Source of the DNA: Pseudotabrizicola formosa
GTDB lineage: Bacteria > Pseudomonadota > Alphaproteobacteria > Rhodobacterales > Rhodobacteraceae
Length of the DNA stretch: 64,000 nt
NCBI RefSeq assembly: GCF_002900965.1
Contig: NZ_PJOM01000002.1
Span: forward strand, 930,001-994,000
Direction: 5' to 3'
Shown here one piece after another: positions 1-10,348 of the stretch. The first letter of the stretch is position 1; every line of letters begins with the position of its first letter. The notes under the pieces were generated by a model that ran no database searches, was not told where the DNA came from, and saw only the letters and a program-made list of their open reading frames with translations. The translations under genes were made by a program, and so were the position numbers.

Positions 1-868
1 GGTCGATCTTGACGCCCAAAGCCTCCAGCCCCAGGTTCTCGACATTGCCGACGATGCCGACAGCGGAAATCACCGTGTCAAACTCATGCGTCTCGATCTT
101 TCCGCCCACCTCGATATGCGCGGTCACGCCAACACCCGGCTTGCGGTCGAGCTTTTTGACCGCCGCCTTTTCCATGATCTTCATGCCCTGCTTGATGAAC
201 TGCTTCTTGGCAAAGGCTGCAATTTCCGCATCTTCCACCGGCAGGATGCGGTCCATCACCTCAACCACGGTGGTGTCGGACCCCAGCGTGTTGAAGAAGG
301 ACGCAAATTCGATGCCGATGGCGCCCGACCCGATCACCAGCAGTTTTTTCGGCATGCGGCTGGCAACCAGCGCATGGCGGTAAGACCAGACCAGATCGCC
401 ATCCGCTTCCAGCCCCGGCAATTCGCGGGCGCGCGCGCCGGTTGCGAGGATGATGTTCTTGGCCGTCAGCTCTTCGGTGCCCTTGTCGGTCTTGACAGAC
501 ACCACACCCGGCTTTGGCAGCGTCGCCGCCCCCATGAAGACCGTGACCTTGTTCTTCTTCATCAGATGCCCGATGCCGCCCGACAGCTGCTTGGCCACCG
601 CGCGCGACCGCGCCACCACGGCAGGCAAGTCATAACCGATCCCGTCGGCTTTGAGGCCAAATTCCTTGGCCCGCTCCATCAAATGGAACACTTCGGCACT
701 GCGCAGCATGGCCTTGGTCGGAATGCAGCCCCAGTTCAGGCAGACGCCGCCCAGATGTTCGCGCTCGACGATTGCGACCTTCTGGCCAAGCTGGCTGGCG
801 CGGATCGCCGCCACATAGCCGCCGGGGCCTGCGCCCACCACGATCACATCAAAGCCTGAACCTGCCAT
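1..868 (-). CDS. lpdA: Dihydrolipoyl dehydrogenase (E3), C-terminus cut by window edge
   Basis: Flavoprotein that reoxidises the dihydrolipoyl group of 2-oxo acid dehydrogenase complexes with NAD+. The first 289 codons are present. The N-terminal FAD dinucleotide-binding motif VVGAGPGGY lies near residues 10-18. The redox-active disulfide motif GGVCLNWGCIPTK follows, with C43 and C48. A second nucleotide-binding motif (VIGSGAIGIEFASFF) lies in the middle. The ATG at 868 has a strong GGGAGGGA ribosome site just upstream. Which complex it serves (PDH or OGDH) cannot be told because the upstream and downstream partners are not in the window. The dimerisation domain is missing only because the window ends. 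Confidence 0.95.
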   Translation of the reverse strand, partial: MAGSGFDVIVVGAGPGGYVAAIRASQLGQKVAIVEREHLGGVCLNWGCIPTKAMLRSAEVFHLMERAKEFGLKADGIGYDLPAVVARSRAVAKQLSGGIGHLMKKNKVTVFMGAATLPKPGVVSVKTDKGTEELTAKNIILATGARARELPGLEADGDLVWSYRHALVASRMPKKLLVIGSGAIGIEFASFFNTLGSDTTVVEVMDRILPVEDAEIAAFAKKQFIKQGMKIMEKAAVKKLDRKPGVGVTAHIEVGGKIETHEFDTVISAVGIVGNVENLGLEALGVKID

Positions 869-943
869 TCGTCCCTCCCTGGAAAAAGTGGTTTACCCTT
901 AAACTATTCCTGAAATTCAAGCAACGAAGCTGACGCCTGCACC

Positions 944-1531
944 CTATGCGTCTGACGCATGGCTGTTGCGCAGCGCGGTGACCACCGCCGCATAGGCCCC
1001 TGCGTCCAGAAAGGCCTGCTCTTGCGGCGTTGTGTCCCGCCCAAGGGCCGCGTTGCGAAACGGAAACCGGCCAAAGCGCGCGATGATGTCACGATGCGCG
1101 CGGGCATGCAGCAAAAGCTCGGCATCGCCCTCCATCCGGGTCTCCATCAGGCTGACCGCCAGATCCTGATCGGCGATGTCTTCGGAATGCTCGAACGGCA
1201 TGTAGAAAAACTGCCGTTCGGGCACCGGGGCCTGCATGTCCCAGCCCGCCTCCAGCGCGCGGCGGGCCGCAGCCCGGGCACGGGCGTCATTGGCAAAGGC
1301 CGCCGCCGTGCCGCGATGGATGTTGCGCGAAAACTGGTCGGCCACGATCAGATAGGCCAATGTGCCGACCGCGCCATCCACCCAATGCTCCAGCCCGTCA
1401 TTGCCAAGCGCCTCGGTCAAGGCGCCAAAGCGCGTGGCGCAGGCATCGTCGATCTCTTCGCTGCCCTTGTACCAGCCCTCAGAGCCGATCTCGCCCAGCC
1501 AGAAATCAAGAACCTCTATCGGATCAGACAT
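944..1531 (-). CDS. DUF924 family protein
   Basis: About 195-residue all-helical protein of the DUF924 family (TPR-like fold; biochemical role not established). Family-like stretches are EVLDFWLGE at the N-terminus, VADQFSRNIHRGTAAAF in the middle and FFYMPFEHSED after it. The frame is open upstream to 1567, but I prefer the ATG at 1531 (MSDPIEVLDFW), because homologs begin just before the VLDFW motif. It lies between the MFS gene and lpdA on the same strand, with about 50 bases to the former and 75 to the latter. Nothing links it functionally to them. Confidence 0.85.
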   Translation of the reverse strand: MSDPIEVLDFWLGEIGSEGWYKGSEEIDDACATRFGALTEALGNDGLEHWVDGAVGTLAYLIVADQFSRNIHRGTAAAFANDARARAAARRALEAGWDMQAPVPERQFFYMPFEHSEDIADQDLAVSLMETRMEGDAELLLHARAHRDIIARFGRFPFRNAALGRDTTPQEQAFLDAGAYAAVVTALRNSHASDA

Positions 1532-1582
1532 GCCGCCCCCCTGTTTTGCCTCAGCCTGACAGGCCAATCCCGGAAAGGCAAA

Positions 1583-2836
1583 TCAGTTCCGCGCCTTGAC
1601 TTGCTGCGCATCCTCGGCCTCGACCATGGCGGCGGTTTCCACCGCCACCACCGACGCTGTCGGCGAAACCGGCGTATAGCCCGAGGTGACCATCGGCGTT
1701 TCGCGGCGCTGGGTCATCCGCCAGACGGTGTAAAGCGCCAGAACCGCAAACAGAATGCCCATGAACAGAAAGAACCCTGATGGCCCGATGACGCCCATCA
1801 TCCAACCGGTGATCACCGGGCCGGAAATCGCCCCCAACCCGTTGATGAACATCAGCCCGGCCGAGGCTGCGGCCATATCGGTCTTGTCCAGATAGTCGTT
1901 CACATAGGCCAGCAGCAGCGAATAGAGCGGGTTCGACACCCCGCCACAGATCGCACCCACGCCGACCAGCACCCAGAACGGCGGATCAAAGAGCACCGGT
2001 ATCATCAGCGCCACCGCCCCCAGAACGGCAAGCCACAGCACCACGATGCGCCGGTCGATCCGGTCCGACAGCCAGCCTGTGGGATATTGCAGCACCAGAC
2101 CGCCGACATAGATCGCCGAGACGAAGATCGTCAGATCCGCAATACTCAACCCCGCCTGCGTGCCCCAGACGGACGCCATCCCGAACTGGGCCGAAAACAC
2201 GCCGCCCAAGAGGAACATGCCGACACAGCCAAGGGGGGACGCCTCGTACAACCGACGGAACGACATCGGCTTGGTGGAGTCGAAGGCCGGCGCCGGGCTG
2301 GCCGACAGCAGGATCGGGGTAAAGGCCAGCGACACCAGCACCGACGGGATGACAAACAGGATATAGCCCGAAGCATCGCCCACGTTCAGCAACAGTTGCG
2401 CCGCAATGATCCCGATCATCTGCACGATCAGATACAGCGACAGTGCCTGACCGCGGTTTTCATTGGTGGAGGCATTGTTCAGCCAGCTTTCGGTGGCGAT
2501 ATACACGCCCGAAAACGAAAACCCGATGATCACCCGCAACGCCGCCCAGATCATCCAGTCAGGGGCCGCCGCATACAGGATCAGCACCGCCGAAATCAGC
2601 GACCCCAGCGCGGCAAACACCCGCACATGCCCGACACGGCGGATCATCAGCGGGGCCAGACGGCTGCCGAACAGAAACCCCACGAAATAGGCCGACATCA
2701 CCAGAGACATCTGGAAGGTCGAAAAATTCTCGATCCCGCCGCGGATACCCAGCAATGTGCCCTGCATGCCATTGCCCAGCATCAGCAGGCCAAGCCCCAG
2801 CAAAAGCGCCCAGGTGTTGCGCAAAACGGTCAGCAT
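1583..2836 (-). CDS. MFS transporter, YcaD-like
   Basis: 417-residue major facilitator with about 12 hydrophobic segments. The N-terminal half carries a GSRLAPLMIRRVGHVR stretch, a variant of the loop 2-3 signature, and then the ATESWLN stretch seen in YcaD-type transporters. The second half has the matching loop WLSDRIDRR. The C-terminus has a roughly 40-residue hydrophilic tail. The substrate cannot be predicted. The gene is separated from queA (upstream on the same strand) by 133 bases that contain a plausible promoter, so it is probably transcribed independently. Confidence 0.88.
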   Translation of the reverse strand: MLTVLRNTWALLLGLGLLMLGNGMQGTLLGIRGGIENFSTFQMSLVMSAYFVGFLFGSRLAPLMIRRVGHVRVFAALGSLISAVLILYAAAPDWMIWAALRVIIGFSFSGVYIATESWLNNASTNENRGQALSLYLIVQMIGIIAAQLLLNVGDASGYILFVIPSVLVSLAFTPILLSASPAPAFDSTKPMSFRRLYEASPLGCVGMFLLGGVFSAQFGMASVWGTQAGLSIADLTIFVSAIYVGGLVLQYPTGWLSDRIDRRIVVLWLAVLGAVALMIPVLFDPPFWVLVGVGAICGGVSNPLYSLLLAYVNDYLDKTDMAAASAGLMFINGLGAISGPVITGWMMGVIGPSGFFLFMGILFAVLALYTVWRMTQRRETPMVTSGYTPVSPTASVVAVETAAMVEAEDAQQVKARN

Positions 2837-2863
2837 GTGCAGCGTCCTTTGGTCAATCCGCCC

Positions 2864-2892
2864 AGTCTAGGCAACAGGCGTGTCGAAGTCAT
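2864..2892 (-). promoter_or_regulatory. Candidate sigma-70-type promoter for the MFS gene
   Basis: Read on the minus strand, ATGACT (-35, four of six consensus bases) and TAGACT (-10, four of six) are separated by exactly 17 bases. The likely transcription start falls about 20 bases before the MFS start codon. An AAAGGA ribosome site follows. This is a pattern match only. Confidence 0.35.
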
Positions 2893-2969
2893 GTCAGAGA
2901 CGGCACCCCCGACGCGAAAAGCGGCCTTTGCTATGCCTGCCGGTCAGATGCAAGCGACAATGCCGTGTG

Positions 2970-4004
2970 TTACGGGATCAACAGCGACGCATCGCCATAG
3001 CTGAAGAACCGGTAGTGCTGCGCGATGGCATGAGCGTAGATCCGGTCCATCCGGTCCTTGCCCATCAGGGCCGAGACCAGCATCAACAGCGTCGATTTTG
3101 GCAGATGGAAATTGGTCATCAGCGCATCGGTCGCGTGGAAGGTGAACCCGGGGTAGATGAAGATATCCGTGGGCCCCTCCCACGGCTCGACCCTACCGCT
3201 GCGCGCCGCCGTCTCGATCAGGCGCAGCGCGGTGGTGCCGACCGGGATCACCCGCCCCCCCGCCGCGCGGGTCGCGTTGATCTGCTCGGCCGCCTGCGCG
3301 CTCACCTGCCCCCATTCGGCGTGCATCCGGTGGGTCGTCACATCTTCGACCTTCACCGGCAAAAAGGTGCCCGCGCCGACGTGCAGCGTCACCTCGGTGA
3401 AGGCCACGCCCTTGGCGCGCAGGGCCTCCAGCAAGGCGGCATCGAAATGCAGGCTGGCGGTGGGGGCGGCGACGGCCCCGCTGTGCCGGGCAAAGACGGT
3501 CTGGTAATCATCCGCGTCCTGCGCATCCGGCGCGCGTTTGGCGGCGATATAGGGCGGCAGGGGCATGGCCCCCGCCTGCGCCAGAGCGGCATCAAAGTCG
3601 TCGCCGGTCAGGTTGAACTCCAGTCGCAGATCGGTGTCGGATTTTTCCACGACTGTGGCCGACAGGTCGGGCGAAAATACCAGCACCTCACCCGGCAGCA
3701 CCTTGCGCAAGGGCTTGGCCATGGCCCGCCAGCCCGAGGCTGCCGGCTCCATCAGGGTGATCTCCACCTTTGCCACGGCCCCTCCCCGGCGGCGCTGCCC
3801 GGTCAGCCGCGCGGGGATCACGCGGGTGTTGTTCAGCACCAGACGGTCGCCGGGGCGGAACACCTCGACCAGATCGCGCACATGCAGGTCACGAAGGCTG
3901 TCGCCTTCCGCCAGCAGCAGCCGGGCAGAGCTGCGCGGGCGGGCGGGCCGGGTGGCGATCAGCGCCTCGGGCAGGTCAAAATCGAAGTCAGACAGTTTCA
4001 TCAC
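2970..4004 (-). CDS. queA: S-adenosylmethionine:tRNA ribosyltransferase-isomerase (QueA)
   Basis: Adds the epoxycyclopentanediol precursor ring of queuosine to preQ1-tRNA using the ribose of SAM. The 344-residue length matches the family. Recognisable blocks are the N-terminal [47 protein letters not shown], a central [22 protein letters not shown], and the C-terminal [19 protein letters not shown]. It sits 11 bases downstream of the AsmA-like gene on the same strand, so the two are probably co-transcribed. No functional link to that neighbour is known to me. Confidence 0.97.
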   Translation of the reverse strand: MMKLSDFDFDLPEALIATRPARPRSSARLLLAEGDSLRDLHVRDLVEVFRPGDRLVLNNTRVIPARLTGQRRRGGAVAKVEITLMEPAASGWRAMAKPLRKVLPGEVLVFSPDLSATVVEKSDTDLRLEFNLTGDDFDAALAQAGAMPLPPYIAAKRAPDAQDADDYQTVFARHSGAVAAPTASLHFDAALLEALRAKGVAFTEVTLHVGAGTFLPVKVEDVTTHRMHAEWGQVSAQAAEQINATRAAGGRVIPVGTTALRLIETAARSGRVEPWEGPTDIFIYPGFTFHATDALMTNFHLPKSTLLMLVSALMGKDRMDRIYAHAIAQHYRFFSYGDASLLIP

Positions 4005-4015
4005 GGGCCTTAAGC

Positions 4016-7000
4016 TCAGTTGCGGCGCGGCAATTGGGGGGCCGGGCTGCGGAAAATCTCGCGGAACATGCCGGGAGTCAAAATCGACAGCGGATTGACG
4101 CTGACCTGCGGTGCCTCTGCCGTGCCGGTCAGCGCATAGTTGAAGCCGAACACCCCTTCGCCCGGCCGGGTCAGCACCGCGCCGATGCCATTCACCAGAT
4201 AGATCGGCGACACAACCCCCTGCAAGGCCAGCCGCTTGCTTTGTGTGCCAAAAAGCCCGGCAATCGACACCCCCAGAGAGGCCCCCATGGCCGAGGCTTG
4301 GGTGATCTCGATGGCGCCGGGCACGATGACAAAATCCGCCTCTGCCGTGCTGAACAGAATGCCTTCGCCACCCAATTGCTCCAGCAGGCCGACCACTGAA
4401 ATGGCCGACAGCAGTTCGGCCAGCACATTGGCATCGCGCACCCGCACCTGTGATATCTCGGCGCGCCCGTCATAGACGCCTTTTTGCGCGCGCGGGGTCA
4501 ACCGCAGATCCAGCGTGCCCCCCCCGGCCGAGCGGAAGATGCCCGCCGCCCGCAACGCCGCCCCGGCATCGGCCGATTGCAGCCGCACCGCGGTGCCATG
4601 GCGCGAGGGCACCACCACCCCATTGACCGCAGCCGCCTCATTGATACTGGCGCGGAACGGGCCATTCAGCCCGCCACGCTGCGACAGATCGGCCCGGAAT
4701 CCGGTCAGTGCGATGCCGTCGCTGACGATCAGCCGGTCAAGGCTCAGCGACAGCGCGCCCTGTGTCTGCGCCTGCCCTCCGGCCCCCTGTCCGCCCTGCG
4801 GAATGGAGAGCCTGCGCAGATCGACCGTGCCCCCTGTCACCGCCACATCGGGGGCCCGGCCCTGCCCCCGCCCGGTCAGGGTGACGCCGCCCGTCAGCCA
4901 GCCGTTCAGCCGCACCTGATCAAACCGCGCCTCCTGCAACCCGCCGCCATCCGCCAGCGTGATCGCGCCCGTCGCCTCCAGCCCGCCGCCCTCAACCGCC
5001 AGACGGGAGATCTGCGGCACCGGGCCAAGTGTTGCCTCCACCTCCAGCCGCCCGCTGTTGCCCGGGCTTTTGGTCCAGCCCACGGCGGGCAGGGTCAGGC
5101 CTATTCCGGCCAGATCGGAGGTCAGCCGCAGCCGCGCCGGGGCGTCACGGGTCAGATCTATCGCCACATCTGCCGTGCCGGCCCCGCTGACCATGCCTTG
5201 CGGCAGGCCCAGCCCGAATTCGGCAACCGTCGCCGGCGACAGGCTGGCCGTGCCCTCAACCCGGCTTTTGCCCCGCTGATCGGGGCCGAACCCCTGAGTA
5301 TAGGCCACATCGAATGGCACCTGACCAATCCGGCCCGGCCCTTCGATCCGCAACCCGGTGGGGTCGGCAGTCAATATCAGCCCCTCGGCGGTGATGGTCC
5401 GGCCCGGCACAAGCACATCCGATGACAGGCCAAGGATCTGCCCGGTCACTGCATAATCCACATCGGGCAGCAACACCCGCCGCACCAGTGGCAACGACAG
5501 GCGCGTGTCCATCACCGCCCGGCCCTGGCCCAGATCCGGCCCGCGCCCGGCCTTGGTCATGAAGCCGAAGGGCGGCAGATCCAGCAGCGACAGCGCGGCG
5601 GTCAGCGAGCTTTCGGTGCGCAGCCGGATGTCGGCGCGCGCCGGCTTTGCCGTCACATCCGGCACCGAAAACACCGAACCCGCAGCATTGATCTGCCCCC
5701 CCAAAGGCGCATCCACCGTGCCGCCATCCAGCACCACCGTATAGGCCGTGCCCTCGATCGATGACCGGCCCCGCCCGTTGCGGATCGGCGGCAGGGTGCG
5801 CAGAAACCGCACCTCGGCCCCGTCGAATTCATAGCCAAGCGCCAGCTGCGGCTCGGTTCCCGGCGAAATGCGCAAGGCGGCCTTCACATCGGTCAGCAGG
5901 CCCTGCGCCACATTCTGCCCCACCCAGTCACGGGTGCGTGGCACAGCGCTTTTGGGCCAGATCTGCAACAGCCGGTCATGCGCGATGGCATCCAGAGTGA
6001 GGTCCAGCGCCACCTGCCATCCCGCTGCCAGTGCCGTCACGCCACCCGCAAGGGTCAGGCGCCGCCCGGCCTCCTCGATCAAGGAGATCTGGCCGATTTC
6101 CAGCCGGAACGGGTTGAGCGTAAGCCGCGCATCCATCGCACCCGCCGAAAAGCGCAAGGGGCGCTCGAACAGACCTTCAGGGTCGATCTGCGCGTCGGAA
6201 ATCTGCACCTGCCCCAGAAACCCGGCAGGCAGGCGCTGCCCCAGCGGCCCGGTCAGAATATCGCCCGCCTCCCCCAGCAGATAGGAATGGCCCGAGGCTT
6301 TCAGCCGCAAGGTCGGGCCTTCGACCGAAAGATCGCTGATCACCACCCGGCCCCGCGCCGGATCATAGCCTAGGGTCAGGGCCGCCCCGTCAAAGCCGAT
6401 GGGCTTGGTTGCCGGGTCAGGGTGCAGCGCCCCCGCGCCCAAGGCAATCTGTGCGTCGAGCGCAGTCAGCCCTTCGGCGCTCAGTTCCGCCGCAATCTGT
6501 CCTGAAATCGGCGCGTCCAGCACGCCCAGCACCCCCAGCAAGGGGGTCTGCGCCGCAATATCTGCCGCCGCCACACCTTCCACCATCGCCGAGACCCGCA
6601 GCACCGCCTGCCCCTTGGGGCGGATCAGCGTGACCAGCGCCTGCGCCGGAGCACCGCTGTCCGAGGCCAACGTCAGACCCACCTCGGCCGCCAGAGCATC
6701 GGCGCGGTTGTCCAGCGTGATCCTGCCATCTCCCACGGTCCAGGTCCGGTTCAGCCGCGCGTCGATCAGCGTCAGGCTGGCCCCCTGCGCCTCGATCCGG
6801 TCCAGTTCCGACAGCAGCGGGGACTCCAGCGCGCGGTCGATCTGCGCGAACAGATCGTTCAGACTGCTGATCGGCGGCGCTGCCTCCGCGCCGATCCGCA
6901 GGTCCAGACGGCCATCCGCCCGCCGGTTCAGCACCACCGCCCCGCCGATGAGCCGCACGGACGCCGGGCGCAAGGCGCGTTCGGTCAGAAAGCTGCGGGC

Positions 7001-7405
7001 GTCGAAACTCAGCCGCAGGTCGGGCAGCGCAAACACTGTCGTACCCGGTGCCTGCAACAGCCGCAGATCCTCCAGCCGCAGGCGCGGTGTCCAGTCCGGA
7101 TCAAGCATGATCTCGATCCCGCCCACAGAGACCGAGGCACCGGGCAGCGCGTCCTGCAAGGCGGCGTTGGCGCGGGTTTCGATCTCGGCCACGGTCCAGA
7201 CCGGCAGGCGGATCGGCTTGCCGGTCAGTGCCAGCACCGCCAAAAGTGACAGCGCCGCCAGCACCGCCAGCACCATCACCGTCAGCAGCCCGGTGCGCCC
7301 GGCCCGACGCAGGGGCGAGCGCGGCACGCCCGGGCGCGGCAGCGGGGAGCGATCGGCCCCGCCCTCCCCCGCAACCGGCTTGTCCTGCGCTGACAGGTCT
7401 GTCAT
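4016..7405 (-). CDS. Large AsmA/YhdP-like (DUF3971-type) envelope protein
   Basis: About 1129-residue protein. It has a short basic cytoplasmic N-terminus, one transmembrane segment ([20 protein letters not shown], roughly residues 37-56), and then a long periplasmic region rich in beta strands. The C-terminus resembles AsmA C-terminal regions ([19 protein letters not shown], then a final [18 protein letters not shown]). This architecture matches the YhdP/AsmA family, whose members are thought to form hydrophobic grooves bridging inner and outer membranes for phospholipid transport. That role is inference here. I chose the ATG at 7405 (MTDLSAQ) over the longer frame to 7498, because the extra 31 residues look non-coding. 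It precedes queA by 11 bases. Confidence 0.85.
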   Translation of the reverse strand: MTDLSAQDKPVAGEGGADRSPLPRPGVPRSPLRRAGRTGLLTVMVLAVLAALSLLAVLALTGKPIRLPVWTVAEIETRANAALQDALPGASVSVGGIEIMLDPDWTPRLRLEDLRLLQAPGTTVFALPDLRLSFDARSFLTERALRPASVRLIGGAVVLNRRADGRLDLRIGAEAAPPISSLNDLFAQIDRALESPLLSELDRIEAQGASLTLIDARLNRTWTVGDGRITLDNRADALAAEVGLTLASDSGAPAQALVTLIRPKGQAVLRVSAMVEGVAAADIAAQTPLLGVLGVLDAPISGQIAAELSAEGLTALDAQIALGAGALHPDPATKPIGFDGAALTLGYDPARGRVVISDLSVEGPTLRLKASGHSYLLGEAGDILTGPLGQRLPAGFLGQVQISDAQIDPEGLFERPLRFSAGAMDARLTLNPFRLEIGQISLIEEAGRRLTLAGGVTALAAGWQVALDLTLDAIAHDRLLQIWPKSAVPRTRDWVGQNVAQGLLTDVKAALRISPGTEPQLALGYEFDGAEVRFLRTLPPIRNGRGRSSIEGTAYTVVLDGGTVDAPLGGQINAAGSVFSVPDVTAKPARADIRLRTESSLTAALSLLDLPPFGFMTKAGRGPDLGQGRAVMDTRLSLPLVRRVLLPDVDYAVTGQILGLSSDVLVPGRTITAEGLILTADPTGLRIEGPGRIGQVPFDVAYTQGFGPDQRGKSRVEGTASLSPATVAEFGLGLPQGMVSGAGTADVAIDLTRDAPARLRLTSDLAGIGLTLPAVGWTKSPGNSGRLEVEATLGPVPQISRLAVEGGGLEATGAITLADGGGLQEARFDQVRLNGWLTGGVTLTGRGQGRAPDVAVTGGTVDLRRLSIPQGGQGAGGQAQTQGALSLSLDRLIVSDGIALTGFRADLSQRGGLNGPFRASINEAAAVNGVVVPSRHGTAVRLQSADAGAALRAAGIFRSAGGGTLDLRLTPRAQKGVYDGRAEISQVRVRDANVLAELLSAISVVGLLEQLGGEGILFSTAEADFVIVPGAIEITQASAMGASLGVSIAGLFGTQSKRLALQGVVSPIYLVNGIGAVLTRPGEGVFGFNYALTGTAEAPQVSVNPLSILTPGMFREIFRSPAPQLPRRN

Positions 7406-7532
7406 TGCGCCTGTGCCCTTCCGCCCAATGCCGGTCCCTCTTTTCCAGGTGTTGCCTGGACTTGCCTTTATCTTCGCGGATCGGCAACTAAAACGCAAAG
7501 ATTAGTGACCCGCAAGGCAAGGAGCCGCCCAG

Positions 7533-8006
7533 ATGTCTGACCAGATCCCCGAAACAGGAACCATCGCGCCCGATTTCACCCTGCCACGCGATGGCGGGGA
7601 AACCGTTACGCTGTCCGCCTTCCGCCCCGGCAAGGTGGTGCTGTACTTCTATCCCAAGGACGACACCCCCGGCTGTACGCTGGAAGCGCAGGATTTCACG
7701 GCCCGCGCGGCCGAGTTTGCCACCGCTGGCACCACTGTCATCGGGATCAGCAAGGACAGCGTCAAGGCGCATGACAAATTCTGCAAAAAGCATGGGCTGC
7801 AGATCATTCTGGCCAGTGATGAGGCTGGCCAGACCTGCGAGGATTATGGCGTCTGGACGGAAAAGAGCATGTATGGCAAGACCTATATGGGCATCACCCG
7901 CGCGACCTTCCTGATCGACGGCGCAGGCAAGATCGCGCAGGTCTGGCCCAAGGTCAGTGTCAAGGGCCATGCCGATGAGGTGCTGGCGGCAGCAAAAGCG
8001 CTGTGA
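7533..8006 (+). CDS. bcp: Peroxiredoxin, BCP/PrxQ type
   Basis: 157-residue thiol peroxidase that reduces hydroperoxides with thioredoxin or a similar donor. The peroxidatic site is PKDDTPGCTLE, with C48. The +5 cysteine used by many BCP proteins as resolving residue is absent (position 53 is Gln). C84 (KFCKKH) lies where the alpha-3 type of PrxQ carries its resolving cysteine, so this is probably an atypical 2-Cys enzyme using C48 and C84. A third cysteine is C102. An AAGGAG ribosome site precedes the ATG. The stop overlaps the start of the DUF455 gene (TGATG), which suggests translational coupling. Confidence 0.95.
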   Translation: MSDQIPETGTIAPDFTLPRDGGETVTLSAFRPGKVVLYFYPKDDTPGCTLEAQDFTARAAEFATAGTTVIGISKDSVKAHDKFCKKHGLQIILASDEAGQTCEDYGVWTEKSMYGKTYMGITRATFLIDGAGKIAQVWPKVSVKGHADEVLAAAKAL

Positions 8007-8827
8007 TGATCAGCCTTGCCGAACGGGCGGTGCAGGTGCTGACCACCGCCGACGGGCGCGCCAAGGCCGCGCTGTCACGTGCCCATGCCGCCGACTGGCG
8101 GGCGGCGCGGGCGGCGGGCACACCACTGCCCATCGGCAAGGCGGCGCCGCCCGATGCGCCCGCGCGCCCTGCGACACCCGAATTGCTCGACCCGCGCGAC
8201 GTGCCGCGCCGCCGGCCCGGTTCCCCCACCGGGCGTATTGCCCTGCTGCATGCGGTGGCCTATATCGAGCTGAACGCGGTCGATCTGCATTGGGATATCA
8301 TCGCCCGCTTCACTGATCATCCGATGCCCATGGGGTTCTATGATGACTGGGTAAAAGCGGCGGATGAAGAATCCAAGCATTTCAACCTGATGTGCGACTG
8401 TCTTGAAGCGCTTGGCAGCCATTACGGTGCCATGCCCGCCCATGCCGGCATGTGGCGCGCGGCAAGCGACACGGCCGATGACCTGCATGGCCGTCTGGCC
8501 GTGGTGCCGATGGTGCTGGAGGCGCGCGGGTTGGATGTGACCCCCGGCATGATCGACCTGTTCCGCAAGGCCGGTGAGGCCGGTCCGGTCGCCGCGCTGG
8601 AGGTGATCTATGCCGAAGAGGTGGCCCATGTCGCCTATGGGTCGAAATGGTTCAACTGGCTCTGCGGCCGCGACGGGTCTGACCCCAAAGAGGTGTTCCA
8701 CCGTCTTGTGCGCCACTATTTCCACGGCACATTGAAGCCGCCGTTCAACGAAGAAAAGCGCGCCGATGCCGGCCTGCCGCCCGATTTCTACTGGCCCCTG
8801 ACAGAAAACACGGAAAAACAACTCTAG
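8006..8827 (+). CDS. DUF455 family ferritin-like protein
   Basis: 273-residue protein of the DUF455 group within the ferritin-like superfamily. Candidate di-iron carboxylate and histidine ligands are visible in HAVAYIELNAVDLHWD, in ADEESKHFNLMCDCLEALG, in VVPMVLEARGLDVTPGM, and in VIYAEEVAHVAYG. The family's reaction is not established, though some members occur beside tRNA-modification or stress genes. The start is ATG 8006 or the adjacent GTG 8003; both overlap the bcp stop. Coupling to a peroxiredoxin would suit a role in iron or oxidative stress, but this is inference. Confidence 0.85.
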   Translation: MISLAERAVQVLTTADGRAKAALSRAHAADWRAARAAGTPLPIGKAAPPDAPARPATPELLDPRDVPRRRPGSPTGRIALLHAVAYIELNAVDLHWDIIARFTDHPMPMGFYDDWVKAADEESKHFNLMCDCLEALGSHYGAMPAHAGMWRAASDTADDLHGRLAVVPMVLEARGLDVTPGMIDLFRKAGEAGPVAALEVIYAEEVAHVAYGSKWFNWLCGRDGSDPKEVFHRLVRHYFHGTLKPPFNEEKRADAGLPPDFYWPLTENTEKQL

Positions 8828-8840
8828 GCAGAGGCGCAAA

Positions 8841-8860
8841 ATCGGCGGGAACTCGCCGAT
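8841..8860 (+). terminator. Hairpin after the bcp-DUF455 pair
   Basis: ATCGGCG (8841-8847) pairs with CGCCGAT (8854-8860) around a 6-base loop, 13 bases after the DUF455 stop. No T-tract follows, so it may be a 3'-end stabiliser or Rho-assisted end rather than a true intrinsic terminator. Confidence 0.35.
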
Positions 8861-9007
8861 CGGGCAGCCAAAACGGCGGGTTGGCGGCACCCGGCGGTCA
8901 AAAATGTTGCGGGACTGTAAAGCGATGGCTAATCAGAAAGCGCTTGCCCCCCGCATGGGAGGAGCGGGCATTCGCCCTTCCTGTCTCTCACGAACGGAAC
9001 GCCAGCA

Positions 9008-10348
9008 GTGCTCACGCGACTGACCTATCGCATCCACCATGGACTTGAACGGTACTTTCCCGAACAACGTCTCTTTCTGAAATCCGACACCGAAACCCGT
9101 TTCATCCGTCTGCGCCCCACCACGCAGGCCATTGCCCTGACCGGCGGGGCGCTGGTGCTGGGCTGGACCATCCTTGCCACCGCCATCATCCTGATGGACT
9201 CGATCAGCGCCGGGTCCGGCCGCGATCAGGCCCTGCGCCAGCAAGCCCTGTATGAACAGCGCCTGAACGCCCTGAGCATCGATCGCGATGCCCGCGCCGA
9301 TGAGGCTGCCGGGGCGCAGGAACGCTTCAACCTTGCGCTGACCCAGGTGGCCGAAATGCAGGCCCGTCTGCTGGCGTCCGAAGACAGCCGCCGCGAGCTG
9401 GAAACCGGGATCGACGTGATCCAGAACACGCTGCGCCGGACCATCAAGGAACGGGATGAGGCGCGGGCCCAGGCCGAAGCCGCCGGGGTGGCACAGGTGG
9501 CCGAAAACGGCACCACCAAATCTGATGCCGGACGCGCCCGGGATGCCATGGCCACGGTGGATATCCTGACCAGCGCCCTGTCTGCCACCGCGCAGGAACG
9601 TGATCTGATGGAAGGGGCCGCCACGAAATCGGCCGAGCGGGTCGAAACCGTCATGGCCGAGAAAAAGGCCCTGCAGGCCCGCAACAACGAGATTTTCGCC
9701 AAGCTGGAAGAGGCGGTTTCCGTCTCCATGGAACCCTTGGACAAGATGTTCCGCGCCGCCGGCATGTCGCCTGATGACCTGCTCAGCCAGGTGCGCCGCG
9801 GCTACAATGGTCAAGGGGGGCCGCTTTCGCCCCTGACCCTGTCGACCAGTGGTTCGGTCTCCAACGCGGATGAACAGCGCGCCAATGCAATCCTGCAAGG
9901 GCTGGACCGGATGAACCTGTACCGTCTGGCCGCCTACAAGGCCCCCTTCGCCATGCCGGTCAAAGGCAATTTCCGCTGGACCAGCGGCTTTGGCCATCGC
10001 AACGACCCCAAGGGCATGGGCCGCCGCATGCATGAAGGCACCGACATGGCGGGCCCGCATGGCATGCCGATCCTGAGCACCGGCGACGGTGTGGTCACCT
10101 TTGCCGGCTGGTCCTCGGGCTATGGCCGCCTGGTCAAGATCCGGCATGAGTTCGGAATCGAGACGCGCTATGCTCACATGTCAGCGATCAATGTTAAGGT
10201 CGGCGAAAGGGTATCGCGCGGCGAGCAGATCGGTGCTATGGGCAACACAGGCAGGTCCACCGGGACCCACCTCCATTACGAAATCCGCATCGGCGGCAGA
10301 GCCGTGAATCCGATGACCTTCATAAAGGCAGCGAACCATGTTTTCTAA
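9008..10348 (+). CDS. M23 family metallopeptidase with N-terminal DUF5930-like region
   Basis: 446-residue envelope peptidase predicted to cut peptidoglycan cross-links. It has a short cytoplasmic N-terminus, one transmembrane segment near residues 40-65, a long coiled-coil-like region (about 70-240), and a C-terminal LytM/M23 domain. Zinc ligands are visible: H342 in HEGTD and the HLH pair H421/H423, with RYAHM between. The metal site is complete, so it should be an active enzyme rather than an EnvC/NlpD-like activator. The start is GTG at 9008. Its last 11 bases overlap the bactofilin gene, which implies tight co-translation with that cytoskeletal partner. Confidence 0.92.
   Translation: MLTRLTYRIHHGLERYFPEQRLFLKSDTETRFIRLRPTTQAIALTGGALVLGWTILATAIILMDSISAGSGRDQALRQQALYEQRLNALSIDRDARADEAAGAQERFNLALTQVAEMQARLLASEDSRRELETGIDVIQNTLRRTIKERDEARAQAEAAGVAQVAENGTTKSDAGRARDAMATVDILTSALSATAQERDLMEGAATKSAERVETVMAEKKALQARNNEIFAKLEEAVSVSMEPLDKMFRAAGMSPDDLLSQVRRGYNGQGGPLSPLTLSTSGSVSNADEQRANAILQGLDRMNLYRLAAYKAPFAMPVKGNFRWTSGFGHRNDPKGMGRRMHEGTDMAGPHGMPILSTGDGVVTFAGWSSGYGRLVKIRHEFGIETRYAHMSAINVKVGERVSRGEQIGAMGNTGRSTGTHLHYEIRIGGRAVNPMTFIKAANHVF

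Noticed and set aside
7406-7532. Promoter pair in the AsmA-bcp divergent gap
   Set aside because: Several TTGCC-like hexamers are present but none has a convincing -10 partner at proper spacing on either strand.
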